A stretch of DNA of 64,000 bases from Burkholderiales bacterium (GCA_016191525.1 JACPOK010000033.1:868001-932000); one strand, 5' to 3'; shown: positions 43,582 to 53,995, numbered from the stretch's first letter. Numbers and translations are program-made. The notes: generated from the sequence alone by a model not told the origin.

Positions 43582-44547
43582 ATGAAACTCAAACTCGCAC
43601 TGACGGCCGCCGCCCTGACCCTTGGCACCGCGGCTTTCGCCCAGACCAAGTGGGACCTGCCCGCCGCCTACCCGGCCACCAATTTCCACACCGAAAACCT
43701 GGTCCAGTTCGCCAATGACGTCGACAAGGCTTCCGCCGGCAAGCTCAAGATCACGGTTCATGCCAACGCATCGCTGTTCAAGGCCCCGGAGATCAAGCGG
43801 GCTGTGCAGGGCGGCCAGGCGCAGGCCGGCGAAATCCTGATGGCCAACTTCCAGAACGAATGGCAGCTGTGGGGCATCGACGGCATCCCGTTCCTGGCCG
43901 ACAGCTACGCCAGCGCGCGCAAGCTGTACGAAGCCAGCAAGCCCGTGGTGGCGAAGAAACTCGATGAACAGGGAATGATGCTGCTGTACACCGTGCCGTG
44001 GCCGCCCCAGGGTATCTATTCAAAGAAGCCCCTGGCTTCCGCCGCCGACCTGAAGGGCATCAAGTGGCGAGCCTACAGCCCGGCCACCGCGCGGGTGGCG
44101 GAACTGGTGGGCGCGCAGCCGGTGACAGTGCAGGCTGCAGAACTGAGCCAGGCCATGGCCACCGGCGTCATCGAGAGCTACATGAGCTCCGGCTCCACGG
44201 GCTATGACACCAAGACCTACGAACACCTGAAATACTGGTACGACACGCAGGCATGGCTGCCGAAGAACGCGGTTATTGCCAACAAGGCAGCGTTCGCGGC
44301 GCTCGACAAGCCGACCCAGGACGCGGTGCTCAAGGCCGCTGCCGACGCTGAAAAGCGCGGCTGGGACATCAGTGTCGCCAAGAACCAGGAATACATTGAC
44401 CTGCTCAAGAAGAACGGCATGACCATCCTGCCGCCTTCGCCGGCGCTGAAGGCCGACATGAAGAAGGTCGGTGAAACCATGCTCAAGGAATGGGTTGAAA
44501 AGGCCGGCGCCGAAGGCAAGGCCGTGGTTGACGCCTACGCGAAGTAG
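43582..44547 (+). CDS. TRAP transporter substrate-binding protein (DctP type)
   Basis: A 321-residue periplasmic protein with a signal peptide (about residues 1-20, ending AFA-QT). Conserved DctP segments include FHTENLVQFANDVDKASAG, VPWPPQGIYSKKP and YDTQAWLPKN. It is a paralogue of the product of 35404-36363. The ATG at 43582 follows a GGAGAG ribosome site. The small and large permease genes follow directly, making a complete TRAP importer driven by the sodium or proton gradient. Confidence 0.94.
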   Translation: MKLKLALTAAALTLGTAAFAQTKWDLPAAYPATNFHTENLVQFANDVDKASAGKLKITVHANASLFKAPEIKRAVQGGQAQAGEILMANFQNEWQLWGIDGIPFLADSYASARKLYEASKPVVAKKLDEQGMMLLYTVPWPPQGIYSKKPLASAADLKGIKWRAYSPATARVAELVGAQPVTVQAAELSQAMATGVIESYMSSGSTGYDTKTYEHLKYWYDTQAWLPKNAVIANKAAFAALDKPTQDAVLKAAADAEKRGWDISVAKNQEYIDLLKKNGMTILPPSPALKADMKKVGETMLKEWVEKAGAEGKAVVDAYAK

Positions 44548-44559
44548 GCGGCACCCCGC

Positions 44560-45069
44560 TTGAGAAAATTCCTCGACAACCTCTATGACGGCGCGGCCTG
44601 GCTGGCCGCGCTGGCCATGATTGGCGTGCTGGTCATGGTGCTGCTATCCATCCTCGGGCGGCAGCTCAATTTCCATGTACCCGGCACCGACGCGTATGCC
44701 GGCTACTGCATGGCCGCCGCCGGGTTCCTGGCGCTGGCACACACGCTCAAGCGCAACGAGCACATTCGCGTCACGCTGGTGCTCGGGCGCCTGACGGGCG
44801 CCGCAAAACACGGCCTTGAAATGTGGGCCCTCACGGCGGCGACGGCACTTGCCGCGCTGTTCGCTTTCTATTCGGTCCGCCTGGCCTGGCTGTCACGCAG
44901 CTTCAACGACATCTCCACCAGCAACGACGCCACCCCCTTGTGGATTCCGCAGATCACGATGGCGGCCGGCACCTTGATTCTCCTGGTCGCCTTCATTGAC
45001 GAATGGGTGCTGGAGTTTCGCGGCCGCCGAGTGACCGCGGAAACAGAGGAAGCGCTGCACCATGAATGA
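44560..45069 (+). CDS. TRAP transporter small permease (DctQ type)
   Basis: A 169-residue inner-membrane protein with four hydrophobic helices and the DctQ-typical pattern MVLLSILGRQLNFHVPGTDAYAGYCMAAAGFLALAHTLKRNEHIRV around the first loop (shown in pieces across residues 27-72). The start is TTG at 44560, 12 bases after the binding-protein stop, with no clear ribosome site, so it may depend on coupling. Its 3' end overlaps the large permease gene by 8 bases. Confidence 0.88.
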   Translation: MRKFLDNLYDGAAWLAALAMIGVLVMVLLSILGRQLNFHVPGTDAYAGYCMAAAGFLALAHTLKRNEHIRVTLVLGRLTGAAKHGLEMWALTAATALAALFAFYSVRLAWLSRSFNDISTSNDATPLWIPQITMAAGTLILLVAFIDEWVLEFRGRRVTAETEEALHHE

Positions 45070-46357
45070 CGTCGCCATCACCACACTGCTGATCGTCTCG
45101 CTGTTCGCCCTGCTGGGCAGCGGCGTGTGGATCGGCCTGACGCTGGCGGGCGTGGCCTGGATCGGCATGCAACTGTTTTCCTCGCGGCCGGCCGGCGAGG
45201 CCATGGCGCTCACCATCTGGGGCTCCTCATCCAGCTGGACACTCACCGCGCTGCCGCTGTTCGTCTGGATGGGCGAGATCCTGTTTCGCACCAAGCTGAG
45301 CGAGAGCATGTTCAAGGGCCTGGCGCCCTGGGTCGAGAGGCTGCCGGGCCGCCTGCTGCACACCAACGTGATCGGCTGCACCATTTTCGCGGCCGTTTCT
45401 GGTTCATCGGCCGCTACCTGCGCCACCATCGGCAAGATGACGCTCCCGGAACTCGCCCGGCGCGGCTACCCCGAGGACATCACGATCGGCTCTCTGGCCG
45501 GCGCCGGCACCCTGGGCCTGCTGATTCCGCCTTCCATCATCATGATCGTGTACGGCGTGAGTGCCGATGTGTCGATTGCCCGGCTCTTCATCGCCGGCGT
45601 TTTCCCCGGCATGCTGCTGGCCTCGCTGTTTTCGGGATACCTGGTCGTGTGGGCACTGCTGAACAAGGGCAGGATTCCACCTCCAACCGAGGTGATGAGC
45701 TTCAGGCAAAAAGTTTATGAGTCCCGTCACTTGATCCCGGTTGTGCTGCTGATCGGGGCGGTGCTCGGCTCGATCTACAGCGGCGTGGCCACCGCGACCG
45801 AGGCGGCCGCGGTCGGCGTCGTGGGTTCGCTGGTGCTCTCCGGGTTCCAGCGCTCGCTGAACTGGAACACCTTTCGCGAATCCATGCTGGGCGCCACACG
45901 GCTGTATTGCATGATCGCGCTGATTCTTGCCGGCGCGGCGTTCCTCACGCTCAGCATGGGCTACATCGGCCTGCCTCGCCACCTGGCCGAGTTCGTCACC
46001 TCAATGAACCTCAGCCCGTTCATGCTGATCGTGGCCCTGTCGGTCTTCTACGTCATCCTTGGCTGCTTCCTGGACGGGATTTCCATGGTCGTCCTGACCA
46101 TGGGCGTCATCCTGCCCACGGTGCAGGCCGCCCATATAGACCTGATCTGGTTCGGCATCTTCATAGTGATCGTGGTCGAGATGGCCCAGATCACGCCGCC
46201 GGTCGGCTTCAACCTGTTCGTGCTGCAGGGGATGACCGGCAAGGAGATCACCTACATCGCCCGCGTCACCCTTCCTTTTTTCTTCCTGATGTGCGGCATG
46301 GTCCTGCTGCTGTGGTGGTTCCCCCAGATCGCCACATGGCTGCCGGGCAAGATGTAA
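45062..46357 (+). CDS. TRAP transporter large permease (DctM type)
   Basis: A 431-residue protein with about twelve membrane helices. Family markers are TIFAAVSGSSAATCATIGKM, ELARRGYPEDITIGSLAGAGTLGLLIPPS and the C-terminal VEMAQITPPVGFNLFVLQG. It forms the transport channel with the small permease. The following 185 bases (46358-46542) contain no gene, repeat or clear terminator that I can recognise. Confidence 0.94.
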   Translation: MNDVAITTLLIVSLFALLGSGVWIGLTLAGVAWIGMQLFSSRPAGEAMALTIWGSSSSWTLTALPLFVWMGEILFRTKLSESMFKGLAPWVERLPGRLLHTNVIGCTIFAAVSGSSAATCATIGKMTLPELARRGYPEDITIGSLAGAGTLGLLIPPSIIMIVYGVSADVSIARLFIAGVFPGMLLASLFSGYLVVWALLNKGRIPPPTEVMSFRQKVYESRHLIPVVLLIGAVLGSIYSGVATATEAAAVGVVGSLVLSGFQRSLNWNTFRESMLGATRLYCMIALILAGAAFLTLSMGYIGLPRHLAEFVTSMNLSPFMLIVALSVFYVILGCFLDGISMVVLTMGVILPTVQAAHIDLIWFGIFIVIVVEMAQITPPVGFNLFVLQGMTGKEITYIARVTLPFFFLMCGMVLLLWWFPQIATWLPGKM

Positions 46358-46542
46358 CGGCATTGCTCCGCTGCAACACCAAGTAGGTATTTTCCGGTGC
46401 CGGTAAGTTCGACGTAAGCCTTAGAATCGACGCTTAATCTTTCGGTTTACAAAAAAATTGCCGTGCGCCCCGCGCAGCGCGGCGGGTCGTGGGTTACCAA
46501 CGAGACAAGCCAGGCGCGCCCGCCGCGCCTTACGGATGATTC

Positions 46543-47070
46543 ATGTTCGATTTTCGGAGAATCTTCGCGCGTACAGCGCGCGGCAGCGAAGGCGATGACC
46601 CGGCCAGCGATTACCACCCTTCCGACAAGGGCGGTGAGGGGCTGGAGATCGAGTACCAGAAACTGATCGCCGAGCAATTCCGGCGCTGGGACATCTCGAC
46701 CTCCGCGGTCACCATCGAAGTCAAGCGCATCGGCAAAGCGCAGGGCGGCTATGACGTGCTGGTCGGCATGGTGCGCCTGCACAAATGGGAGCGCACCTCG
46801 GCGCTGCGCCTGCTGCTGGGCCTGCCGCTGCTGGAGGCCAAGATCCGCAAGACCGTGCGCGCCACCTGGCTGGCTGATTTCAGCCACTTCGGCGGCCTCT
46901 GGCTGCACGCCTCGGAGCAGCTTGAAGTGCCGCGTGAACTGCGCGAACTCATCGGCTCGCTGGCGCCCCTGCCGTCATTCCGCTCCTCCACCGGCGGGCC
47001 GGACAGCACCCCGCCCTCCAGCCAGATCGACGCCAGCGCCAGCGGCGAGTCGATGCCCATCTCCAGCTAG
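46543..47070 (+). CDS. Conserved hypothetical protein
   Basis: The 175-residue protein is not recognised. It has no signal peptide or membrane segment. A charged N-terminus (MFDFRRIFARTARGS) leads into a compact alpha/beta-looking domain (residues about 35-130: LIAEQFRRWDISTSAVTIEV, GGYDVLVGMVRLHKWE, LLLGLPLLEAKIRKTVRA). A Ser/Thr/Pro/Gly-rich tail of about 35 residues follows. Codon use matches the neighbours, so it is likely a real core gene. It precedes modA by 12 bases on the same strand and may be in the same transcript, but a role in molybdate uptake is only a guess. Confidence 0.65.
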   Translation: MFDFRRIFARTARGSEGDDPASDYHPSDKGGEGLEIEYQKLIAEQFRRWDISTSAVTIEVKRIGKAQGGYDVLVGMVRLHKWERTSALRLLLGLPLLEAKIRKTVRATWLADFSHFGGLWLHASEQLEVPRELRELIGSLAPLPSFRSSTGGPDSTPPSSQIDASASGESMPISS

Positions 47071-47829
<759 letters not shown>

Positions 47830-47838
47830 CCTTTCTTC

Positions 47839-48525
47839 ATGCCCCAATTCAGCGCCGGTGATTTCAATGCGATCTGGCTGACGCTGAAGCTGGCGGGCCT
47901 CACCACCCTCGTACTGCTGCTGCTGGCGACGCCACTGGCCTGGTGGCTGGCGCGCACCGCATCGCGCTGGCGCGCCCCCATCGCAGCGGTGGTGGCCCTG
48001 CCGCTGGTGCTGCCGCCCACGGTGCTGGGCTTTTACCTGCTGGTGACACTGGGCCCGCACGGCCTGGGCGGCCAGCTCACGCAGGCGCTGGGCCTGGGCA
48101 CCCTGCCCTTCACCTTTGGCGGCCTGCTGCTCGGCTCGGTGATTTATTCGCTGCCGTTCGCGGTGCAGCCGCTGCAGCACGCCTTTGAAGGCGTGGGAAC
48201 GCGGCCGATGGAAGTGGCCGCCACGCTTCGTGCCCGCCCGCTGGATGCCTTTTTCTCGGTGGCGCTGCCACTGGCCCGCCCCGGCTTCATCACCGCCGCC
48301 GTCCTGAGCTTCGCCCACACCATCGGCGAGTTTGGCCTCGTGCTGATGATCGGCGGCAACATCCCGAACCAGACCCGCGTGGTCTCCACCCAGATCTACG
48401 GCCACGTGGAAGCGCTGGAATACACGCAGGCGCACTGGCTGGCCGGCGGCATGGTGCTGTTTGCCTTTGCGGTGCTGCTGGCGCTGGGCCTGCTGAACCG
48501 CCGCACACCCAGGGTGATGTCGTGA
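47839..48525 (+). CDS. modB: Molybdate ABC transporter permease
   Basis: A 228-residue inner-membrane protein with five or six helices: [23 protein letters not shown] at the start and the ABC-contact EAA loop [26 protein letters not shown]. The C-terminal [14 protein letters not shown] is typical of ModB. The stop overlaps modC by 4 bases. Confidence 0.95.
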   Translation: MPQFSAGDFNAIWLTLKLAGLTTLVLLLLATPLAWWLARTASRWRAPIAAVVALPLVLPPTVLGFYLLVTLGPHGLGGQLTQALGLGTLPFTFGGLLLGSVIYSLPFAVQPLQHAFEGVGTRPMEVAATLRARPLDAFFSVALPLARPGFITAAVLSFAHTIGEFGLVLMIGGNIPNQTRVVSTQIYGHVEALEYTQAHWLAGGMVLFAFAVLLALGLLNRRTPRVMS

Positions 48526-49601
48526 GCAGCCCCAATCGCGTGAAGCTGTGGCTGGCACGGCCCGAGTTCAGCCTGGGCGTGGACCTGAAGCTGCCCGCGC
48601 GCGGCATCACCGCCGTCTTCGGCCCCTCGGGGTCGGGCAAGACCACGCTGCTGCGCTGCGTGGCCGGCCTGGAGCGTGCCAAGGATGCGCTGGTGCGCAT
48701 CGGCGACCAGGACTGGCAGGACGACACGCGCGGCGTCTTCCTGCCCGTCTGGCGCCGGCCGCTGGGCTATGTGTTCCAGGAGGCCAGCCTGTTCGACCAC
48801 CTGGACGTGCGCGGCAACCTGGAATACGGGCGCAAACGCGCCGCCGGCGCCACGGACATTTCGCCCGAGGCCGCCATCGAGCTGCTGGGCATAGCCCCGC
48901 TGCTGGCGCGGCGCGCCGGCGAACTTTCGGGCGGCGAGCGCCAGCGCGTGGCTATTGCCCGCGCGCTGGCGGCGCAGCCGCGCATCCTGCTGCTGGACGA
49001 GCCGCTGGCCTCGCTGGACCAGGCGCGCCGGCAGGAGATCCTGCCCTGGCTGGAGCGGCTGCGCGACGAGCTGCACATTCCCATGCTCTACGTCACCCAC
49101 TCGGCCGCCGAGGTGGCCCGGCTGGCCGACACGCTGATCGTGCTGGACCGGGGCAAGGTGGTGGCCTCGGGCCCGGCGGCGCAGACGCTGTCGCGCACCG
49201 ACGTGCCCGTGATGGCGGGCGACGACGCGGGCGCACTGCTTGAAGGCAACGTGCAGGAGCGCGACGAGCGCTGGCACCTGGCGCGTGTGGCATTCGCGGG
49301 CGGATCGCTCTGGCTGCGCGACAGCGGCCTGGCCACCGGCCAGCCCGTGCGCCTGCGCGTGCTGGCGCGCGACGTAAGCCTGGCCACCGAGGAGCCGCGT
49401 GGCACCAGCATCCAGAACCTGCTGCCCTGCGTGGTGCAAAGCGTGGCGCCCGACAGCCATCCCTCGCAAGTGCTGGTGCGCCTGGCTTGTGGTGGGTCGG
49501 TGCTGCTGGCGCGGGTCACCGCGCGCGCGGCTGATGCGCTGGCGCTGGGGCCCGGCCTGTCCGTGTGGGCGCAGGTGAAATCGGTCGCGCTGGTGGAGTA
49601 G
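48522..49601 (+). CDS. modC: Molybdate ABC transporter ATPase
   Basis: A 359-residue ATPase with Walker [15 protein letters not shown], signature [15 protein letters not shown] and Walker [15 protein letters not shown]-terminal TOBE domain (about residues 290-355; [27 protein letters not shown]) binds molybdate and gives feedback control in known ModC proteins. Its start overlaps modB (ATG/GTG within GTGAG; GTG at 48522). It ends 12 bases from the convergent tupA. Confidence 0.95.
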   Translation: MSSPNRVKLWLARPEFSLGVDLKLPARGITAVFGPSGSGKTTLLRCVAGLERAKDALVRIGDQDWQDDTRGVFLPVWRRPLGYVFQEASLFDHLDVRGNLEYGRKRAAGATDISPEAAIELLGIAPLLARRAGELSGGERQRVAIARALAAQPRILLLDEPLASLDQARRQEILPWLERLRDELHIPMLYVTHSAAEVARLADTLIVLDRGKVVASGPAAQTLSRTDVPVMAGDDAGALLEGNVQERDERWHLARVAFAGGSLWLRDSGLATGQPVRLRVLARDVSLATEEPRGTSIQNLLPCVVQSVAPDSHPSQVLVRLACGGSVLLARVTARAADALALGPGLSVWAQVKSVALVE

Positions 49602-49613
49602 CGCGCCAGCGCA

Positions 49614-50447
49614 TCACTTCACCGCGTTCGGGAAGAACAGCTGCTCGCCGCCGATCTTGTAGGCCGCGATGGTGGACTGGCCGGCGGGCGACACCACCCA
49701 GTCAACAAACTTCTGCGCCTCGGCTGCCTTGGTCTGCGGGAATCTAGCCGGGTTGACCACCATCACGCCATACTGGTTGAACAGCTTGGTGTCGCCTTCG
49801 ACCAGGATGGCCAGGTCGCCGCGGTTCTTGAAGCTCAGCCAGGTGCCGCGGTCGGTCAGCACATAGGCGTTGGCCGAGCTGGCTATGTTCAGTGCCGGGC
49901 CCATGCCGCAGCCGCACTCCTTGTAGCCCGAGCCCTTTTTGTCCGCCAGGCCCGCCTGCACCCAGTAGCGCAGCTCGGCCGCGTGCGTGCCGCTCTTGTC
50001 GCCGCGCGAGATGAAGGGTGCGTTGGCGGCCGCCACCTTCTTCAGCGCCTCGATGATCTCCTTGCCCTTGAGCGCCGCCGGGTCGCCCTTGGGCCCGACC
50101 AGCACGAAGTCGTTGTACATCACCGGGTAGCGCCTGACCGAACCGCCCTCGGCCACAAACTTTTCCTCGGCCGCCTGGTCATGCACGAACAGCACGTCGG
50201 CATCGCCGCGCCGCGCCATGTCGATCGCCTGGCCCGTGCCCACCGCCACCACCTTGATGTCGATGCCGCTTGCCTTTTTGAATTCCGGCAGCAGGTGGCC
50301 GAACAGGCCCGACTGCTCCGTGGAGGTGGTCGAGGCCATGGTGATGGACTGCGCCGCGGCGCCACCTGCTACAAATACGATAGCTGCCAACGCACATCTG
50401 GCGCGCCTTGCAGCCGTTTTTTGCAGTGAAAATGCAGAAAAAATCAT
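49614..50447 (-). CDS. tupA: Tungstate-binding periplasmic protein
   Basis: A 277-residue binding protein. The mature N-terminus carries the TupA-typical TTSTEQSGLFGHLLPEF and KVVAVGTGQAIDMARRGDADVLFVHD, features that separate tungstate from molybdate receptors. The signal peptide (about residues 1-32) has an Arg-rich start and the core CALAAIVFVAGGA. This stretch is encoded by repeat copy D in antisense orientation. The stop of the gene abuts modC; tupC and tupB are upstream in the same operon. Confidence 0.93.
   Translation of the reverse strand: MIFSAFSLQKTAARRARCALAAIVFVAGGAAAQSITMASTTSTEQSGLFGHLLPEFKKASGIDIKVVAVGTGQAIDMARRGDADVLFVHDQAAEEKFVAEGGSVRRYPVMYNDFVLVGPKGDPAALKGKEIIEALKKVAAANAPFISRGDKSGTHAAELRYWVQAGLADKKGSGYKECGCGMGPALNIASSANAYVLTDRGTWLSFKNRGDLAILVEGDTKLFNQYGVMVVNPARFPQTKAAEAQKFVDWVVSPAGQSTIAAYKIGGEQLFFPNAVK
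50368..50424 (+). repeat. Hairpin repeat copy D, inside the tupA signal peptide
   Basis: GCTAC-AAATAC-GATAGC, then CGCACATCTGGCGCGCC and TTGCAGCCGTTTTTT, the same block order as copies A-C. It lies antisense to tupA and encodes about residues 8-27 of its signal peptide. Confidence 0.65.
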
Positions 50448-51145
50448 GCCATCTCTCCCTTGACGAACAGGTCGGCCTCGCGCGAGGTTTCCCCCAGCCG
50501 CGGACCGTTGAAGAACTCATTGACCGGCAAATCGGCCAGCACGCGCCCGTGTTCCAGGTACACCACGCGGGTGGCCAGGCGCTTGACCTGGCCCAGGTTG
50601 TGGCTGGCGAAGACCAGCGTCATGCCGCCCTGCGCGAACTCGGCCATCAGCGCCTCCACCTCGCGCTTGGCATGTGGGTCCAGGCTGGAGGTGGGCTCGT
50701 CCAGGAACAGCACATCGGGCTTCAGGCTCCAGGCCCGCGCCAGCGCCAGCCGCTGCTGCTGGCCTCCTGACAGGGCGCGCGCGTTGCGCTGCGCGACTTC
50801 AACCAGCTCCACGCGATGGAGTGCCGCCAGGCCCTGCGCCCTGGCGTCGCCCCAGCGCGCACCGCGAATCCACAGGCCCAGCGCCACGTTGTTCAGCGCG
50901 CTGGTGCGCAGCATGTGGGGCCGCTGGAAAAGCATGGCCTGGCGCATCGCGCTGTCACGCAGCACCGAGCCCGCCGACGGCTTGATGAGGCCATGCAGCA
51001 CGCGCAGCAGCGTGCTCTTGCCGCTGCCGTTGCTGCCGATCAGCGCCAGCCGCTCGCCCTTGGCAACGCGCAGGTCCACGCCCGCAAGCGCGCGCACCGC
51101 GCCGAAGCGCACGTCCACCGCCTTCAGTTGCATCAAGGCACTCAT
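50444..51145 (-). CDS. tupC: Tungstate ABC transporter ATPase
   Basis: A 233-residue ATPase: Walker A GSNGSGKSTLLRV, signature LSGGQQQRLALARAWS, Walker B VLFLDEPTSSLDP. It has no TOBE domain, unlike ModC. It overlaps tupB before it and tupA after it by 4 bases each, so the three are translationally coupled. Confidence 0.92.
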   Translation of the reverse strand: MSALMQLKAVDVRFGAVRALAGVDLRVAKGERLALIGSNGSGKSTLLRVLHGLIKPSAGSVLRDSAMRQAMLFQRPHMLRTSALNNVALGLWIRGARWGDARAQGLAALHRVELVEVAQRNARALSGGQQQRLALARAWSLKPDVLFLDEPTSSLDPHAKREVEALMAEFAQGGMTLVFASHNLGQVKRLATRVVYLEHGRVLADLPVNEFFNGPRLGETSREADLFVKGEMA

Positions 51146-51876
51146 GACGGCGTGCCCTGCAGCAGCAGCGGCGCGTCATCGCGCCCGATGCGCCAGCGCC
51201 GCACCACGGCGATCAGTACGTTCAACCCCAGCACCACGCCCAGCAGCACGATGCCCAGCGCCAGGGCCAGCGGCAAATCGCCCTTGCTGGTTTCCAGCGC
51301 GATCGCGGTGGTCATCACCCGCGTGAAGCCGTCAATGTTGCCGCCCACGATCATCACCGCGCCCACCTCGGAGATGGCGCGGCCGAAAGAAGCGATCACC
51401 ACCGTGAGCAGCGCGTAGCGCTCGTCCCAGGCCAGCAGCAGGCTGCGCAGCAACGGCTTGGCACCCAGGGAAGCCAGCTGCTCGCCGTTGGCGCGGTCCA
51501 CGTCTTCCACCACCTGGCGCGTGAGCGCCGTGACCACCGGCAGCACCAGCACCGCCTGCGCCAGCACCATGGCCTTGAACGAGAACAGCCAGCCCAAAAA
51601 GCCCAGCGGCCCGGACCGTGACAGCAGCAGGTACACCACCAGCCCCACCACTACCGAAGGCAGGGCCAGCAGCGTGTTGAGCACCGTGAGCAGCGCGCCG
51701 CGCCCCGTGAAGCGGGCCACGCCCAGCCAGGCGCCCAGCAGCAGGCCGGCGGCGCAGGCCAGCACACACGCGGTGGCGCTGACGGCCAGCGAGCGGATGA
51801 CGATGGCCCACAGGCCGGCGTCAAAGCCGGCGATCAACTGCCACGCCGTGGCGGCACTGTCGGAAAACGTGTTCAT
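51142..51876 (-). CDS. tupB: Tungstate ABC transporter permease
   Basis: A 244-residue inner-membrane permease with about five helices: SLAVSATACVLACAAGLLLG, then LLTVLNTLLALPSVVVGLVVY. The contact loop reads GAKPLLRSLLLAWDERYALLTVVIASFGRAISEVGAVMIVGGN in pieces across residues 140-185. The GR-ISEVGAVMIVGGN end is typical of TupB. The ATG at 51876 was preferred over one 9 codons upstream because it is followed at once by the family N-terminus. First gene of tupBCA. Confidence 0.92.
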   Translation of the reverse strand: MNTFSDSAATAWQLIAGFDAGLWAIVIRSLAVSATACVLACAAGLLLGAWLGVARFTGRGALLTVLNTLLALPSVVVGLVVYLLLSRSGPLGFLGWLFSFKAMVLAQAVLVLPVVTALTRQVVEDVDRANGEQLASLGAKPLLRSLLLAWDERYALLTVVIASFGRAISEVGAVMIVGGNIDGFTRVMTTAIALETSKGDLPLALALGIVLLGVVLGLNVLIAVVRRWRIGRDDAPLLLQGTPS

Positions 51877-51934
51877 GCGGCGCCATGCTAACGGCCCCGC
51901 CAACCTATGCAGGGGCCTGCATAGGCGCGCCGCG

Positions 51935-52804
51935 CTACCAGGTGATGGCGGCCGGGGCGGTGTTGGTCACATCGTCCTTGTGGAAGTAGCTGCAATACCA
52001 GCGGTACGAGTCCGCGTTCCAGATGGTCAGGTTTTTCTGCACCAGGGGCAGCAGCTTGGAGCGCTTGAGGCCGATGAAGTGGCCGCTGTTGGCGTCCTTG
52101 ACGTACTTGCTCTTGCCGTGCTCGTTGTTCTTGGCGCAGTTCAGGCCCGCCGTGGCATAGCCCGACTGGAAGTGCGACTTTTTAAGCTGCGCGTCCAGGC
52201 AGAAGCTGCACACATCCACCAGCCCCGCGCGGTGCCCCATCTCGTGGATCAGCACGCCCGCGGCGAACTTGCCGCCGCCCGGCCGCCAGCCCGTGCCTAT
52301 GGTGATGGTGTTGCCGCCGGAATGGCTGGCAATGTCGCTGGCGATGCTGTCGTACTTGACCACCCATTTCTCGGCAAGCCCGGCGCGGATGACCCCCAGC
52401 ACCGCTTTCACCTTGGCAGTGCGCTGCGGAAAGCTGCTCCAGGAGGTGCGCGTTTTCTTGCCGAACAGCAGCTCATAGGTGGTGGCCTGTTCGGCGTTGC
52501 TCAGGCCCGCGCCGGCCAGGCCCGAGGCCACCATGACATCGACATGGCCGAAGGCGTCGGCGATGCCGGTAACCATGTCCTGCAGGGCGGGGGTGAAGTT
52601 CAGGAACAGCAGGTCGGGCTTGCCGCGCGCCTGCGGGCCCAGCGCGGTGAAGAAGCCGTTGTACTGGTCCTGGGTGACCACGTCGGTGTTGGCCGCGGCA
52701 GGGTTGCTGGCCTGGCGCAGCGTGACCAGCGCCGACTTGATGGCGGCTTTCTGCTCCGCGGTGTAGGCGCCCATGGCATCCACAAAACCTGCAATCGTCG
52801 TCAT
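51935..52804 (-). CDS. M35-like zinc metallopeptidase-family protein
   Basis: The 289-residue protein contains HEMGH (187-191), a zincin motif, in GVLIHEMGHRAGLVDVC. Near the end it has NADSYRWYCSYF, similar to the NAD-Y element of M35 (aspzincin) and lysine-specific endopeptidases. The downstream GTxD motif that supplies the third zinc ligand in aspzincins is not obvious; nearby Asp and His residues could replace it. There is no signal peptide, so export would need another route. A GGAGAG ribosome site supports the ATG at 52804. It lies between tupB and the ModE-like regulator, unrelated to metal uptake as far as can be seen. Confidence 0.7.
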   Translation of the reverse strand: MTTIAGFVDAMGAYTAEQKAAIKSALVTLRQASNPAAANTDVVTQDQYNGFFTALGPQARGKPDLLFLNFTPALQDMVTGIADAFGHVDVMVASGLAGAGLSNAEQATTYELLFGKKTRTSWSSFPQRTAKVKAVLGVIRAGLAEKWVVKYDSIASDIASHSGGNTITIGTGWRPGGGKFAAGVLIHEMGHRAGLVDVCSFCLDAQLKKSHFQSGYATAGLNCAKNNEHGKSKYVKDANSGHFIGLKRSKLLPLVQKNLTIWNADSYRWYCSYFHKDDVTNTAPAAITW

Positions 52805-52866
52805 GGCGCTCTCCTGCAAATGGGGCAACGATTCATTGTAGGGGCCGCATCGCAGATACTTGGCCC

Positions 52867-53970
52867 GTGCGAAAGATAGAACTCTCCTACGCGCTGGCCG
52901 CGCGCCGCAAACCGGGCGCGCTGATACGCAACCCGCTGATGGAGCTGCTGAACGCGGTGCGCGAACACGGCTCCATCTCGGCAGCCGCGCGCGCGCTGGG
53001 CCTGTCGTATCGCCATGTGTGGGGCGAGTTGAAGCGCTGGGAAACAGAGCTCGGCCACTCGCTGATCCTCTGGGAGAAAGGCCAGGCCGCGCGCCTGTCG
53101 GAGTTTGGCGACAAGCTGCTGTGGGCCGAGCAACAAGCCCAGGCGCGGCTGGCCCCGCAGATCGAGGCGCTGCACGCCGACCTGGAGCGCGCCTTTGCCG
53201 TGGCCTTTGACGACACCGCCCACGTGCTGACCCTGTTCGCCAGCCACGACGACGGCCTGATCGCCCTGCGCGAACAAGCTCTGGCCGCGCAGCTGCACCT
53301 GGACACGCGCTTTTGCGGCAGCGTCGATGCCATCAGCGCGCTGAACGAGGGGCGCTGCGTGATGGCGGGCTTTCATACCCCGCCGCGGCCGCAACCCGGC
53401 TCGCTGGCGCAGCGCACCTACCAGCCGCTGCTGCAGCCCGGGCGGCACAAGCTGATCGGCTTCGCGCGGCGCTGGCAGGGCTTGATGGTCGCGCCCGGCA
53501 ATCCGTTGGCGCTGACAGACCTGCGCAGCGTGGCGGCCAAGCGCGCCCGCTTCATCAACCGCGCCATCGGCACCGGAACGCGCGTGCTGCTGGACTCGAT
53601 GCTGGCTGAAGCAAAGATGGAGGCGGCGCAACTGGCGGGCTACGCCAACATCGAGCCATCACACGGCGCGGTGGCCCAAGCCATCGCCTCCGGCGCGGCC
53701 GATGCGGGCCTGGGCATCGAGGCCGCCGCCACGGCGCGCGGCCTGGGTTTTGTGCGGCTGGCGCAGGAAGACTATTACCTGGTGTGCCTGAAAGACGCGC
53801 TGGACCAGCCGCCCATCCAGGCGTTGCTGCAGCTGCTGCAAGGCCCCGCATGGCAGCAGGCGCTGGCGCGGCTGCCCGGGTATGAAAGCCTGGACAGCGG
53901 GCGCGTGCTCAGCCTGAGCCAGCGGCTGCCGTGGTGGGCGTTTGCGAGCAGGAAAAACAAGAAGCGCTAA
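52867..53970 (+). CDS. ModE-like HTH regulator with periplasmic-binding-protein-like domain
   Basis: A 367-residue cytoplasmic regulator. Residues 1-110 resemble the ModE DNA-binding domain (LLNAVREHGSISAAARALGLSYRHVWGELKRWE). The rest is a binding-protein fold (LFASHDDGLIALREQ, FINRAIGTGTRVLLDSMLAEA, SHGAVAQAIASGAADAGLGIEAAA) instead of ModE's two Mop domains. By position beside mod and tup operons it probably senses molybdate, tungstate or the cofactor and represses uptake. The start is GTG at 52867. It is divergent from the metallopeptidase gene with a 62-base gap. Confidence 0.85.
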   Translation: MRKIELSYALAARRKPGALIRNPLMELLNAVREHGSISAAARALGLSYRHVWGELKRWETELGHSLILWEKGQAARLSEFGDKLLWAEQQAQARLAPQIEALHADLERAFAVAFDDTAHVLTLFASHDDGLIALREQALAAQLHLDTRFCGSVDAISALNEGRCVMAGFHTPPRPQPGSLAQRTYQPLLQPGRHKLIGFARRWQGLMVAPGNPLALTDLRSVAAKRARFINRAIGTGTRVLLDSMLAEAKMEAAQLAGYANIEPSHGAVAQAIASGAADAGLGIEAAATARGLGFVRLAQEDYYLVCLKDALDQPPIQALLQLLQGPAWQQALARLPGYESLDSGRVLSLSQRLPWWAFASRKNKKR

Positions 53971-53995
53971 GCGCGCTTATGCAACAAGGAACTCC

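Noticed and set aside
46358..46542. Gap before the hypothetical gene, checked for a molybdenum riboswitch or small RNA
   Set aside because: No conserved stems, terminator or ModE-type palindrome could be recognised.
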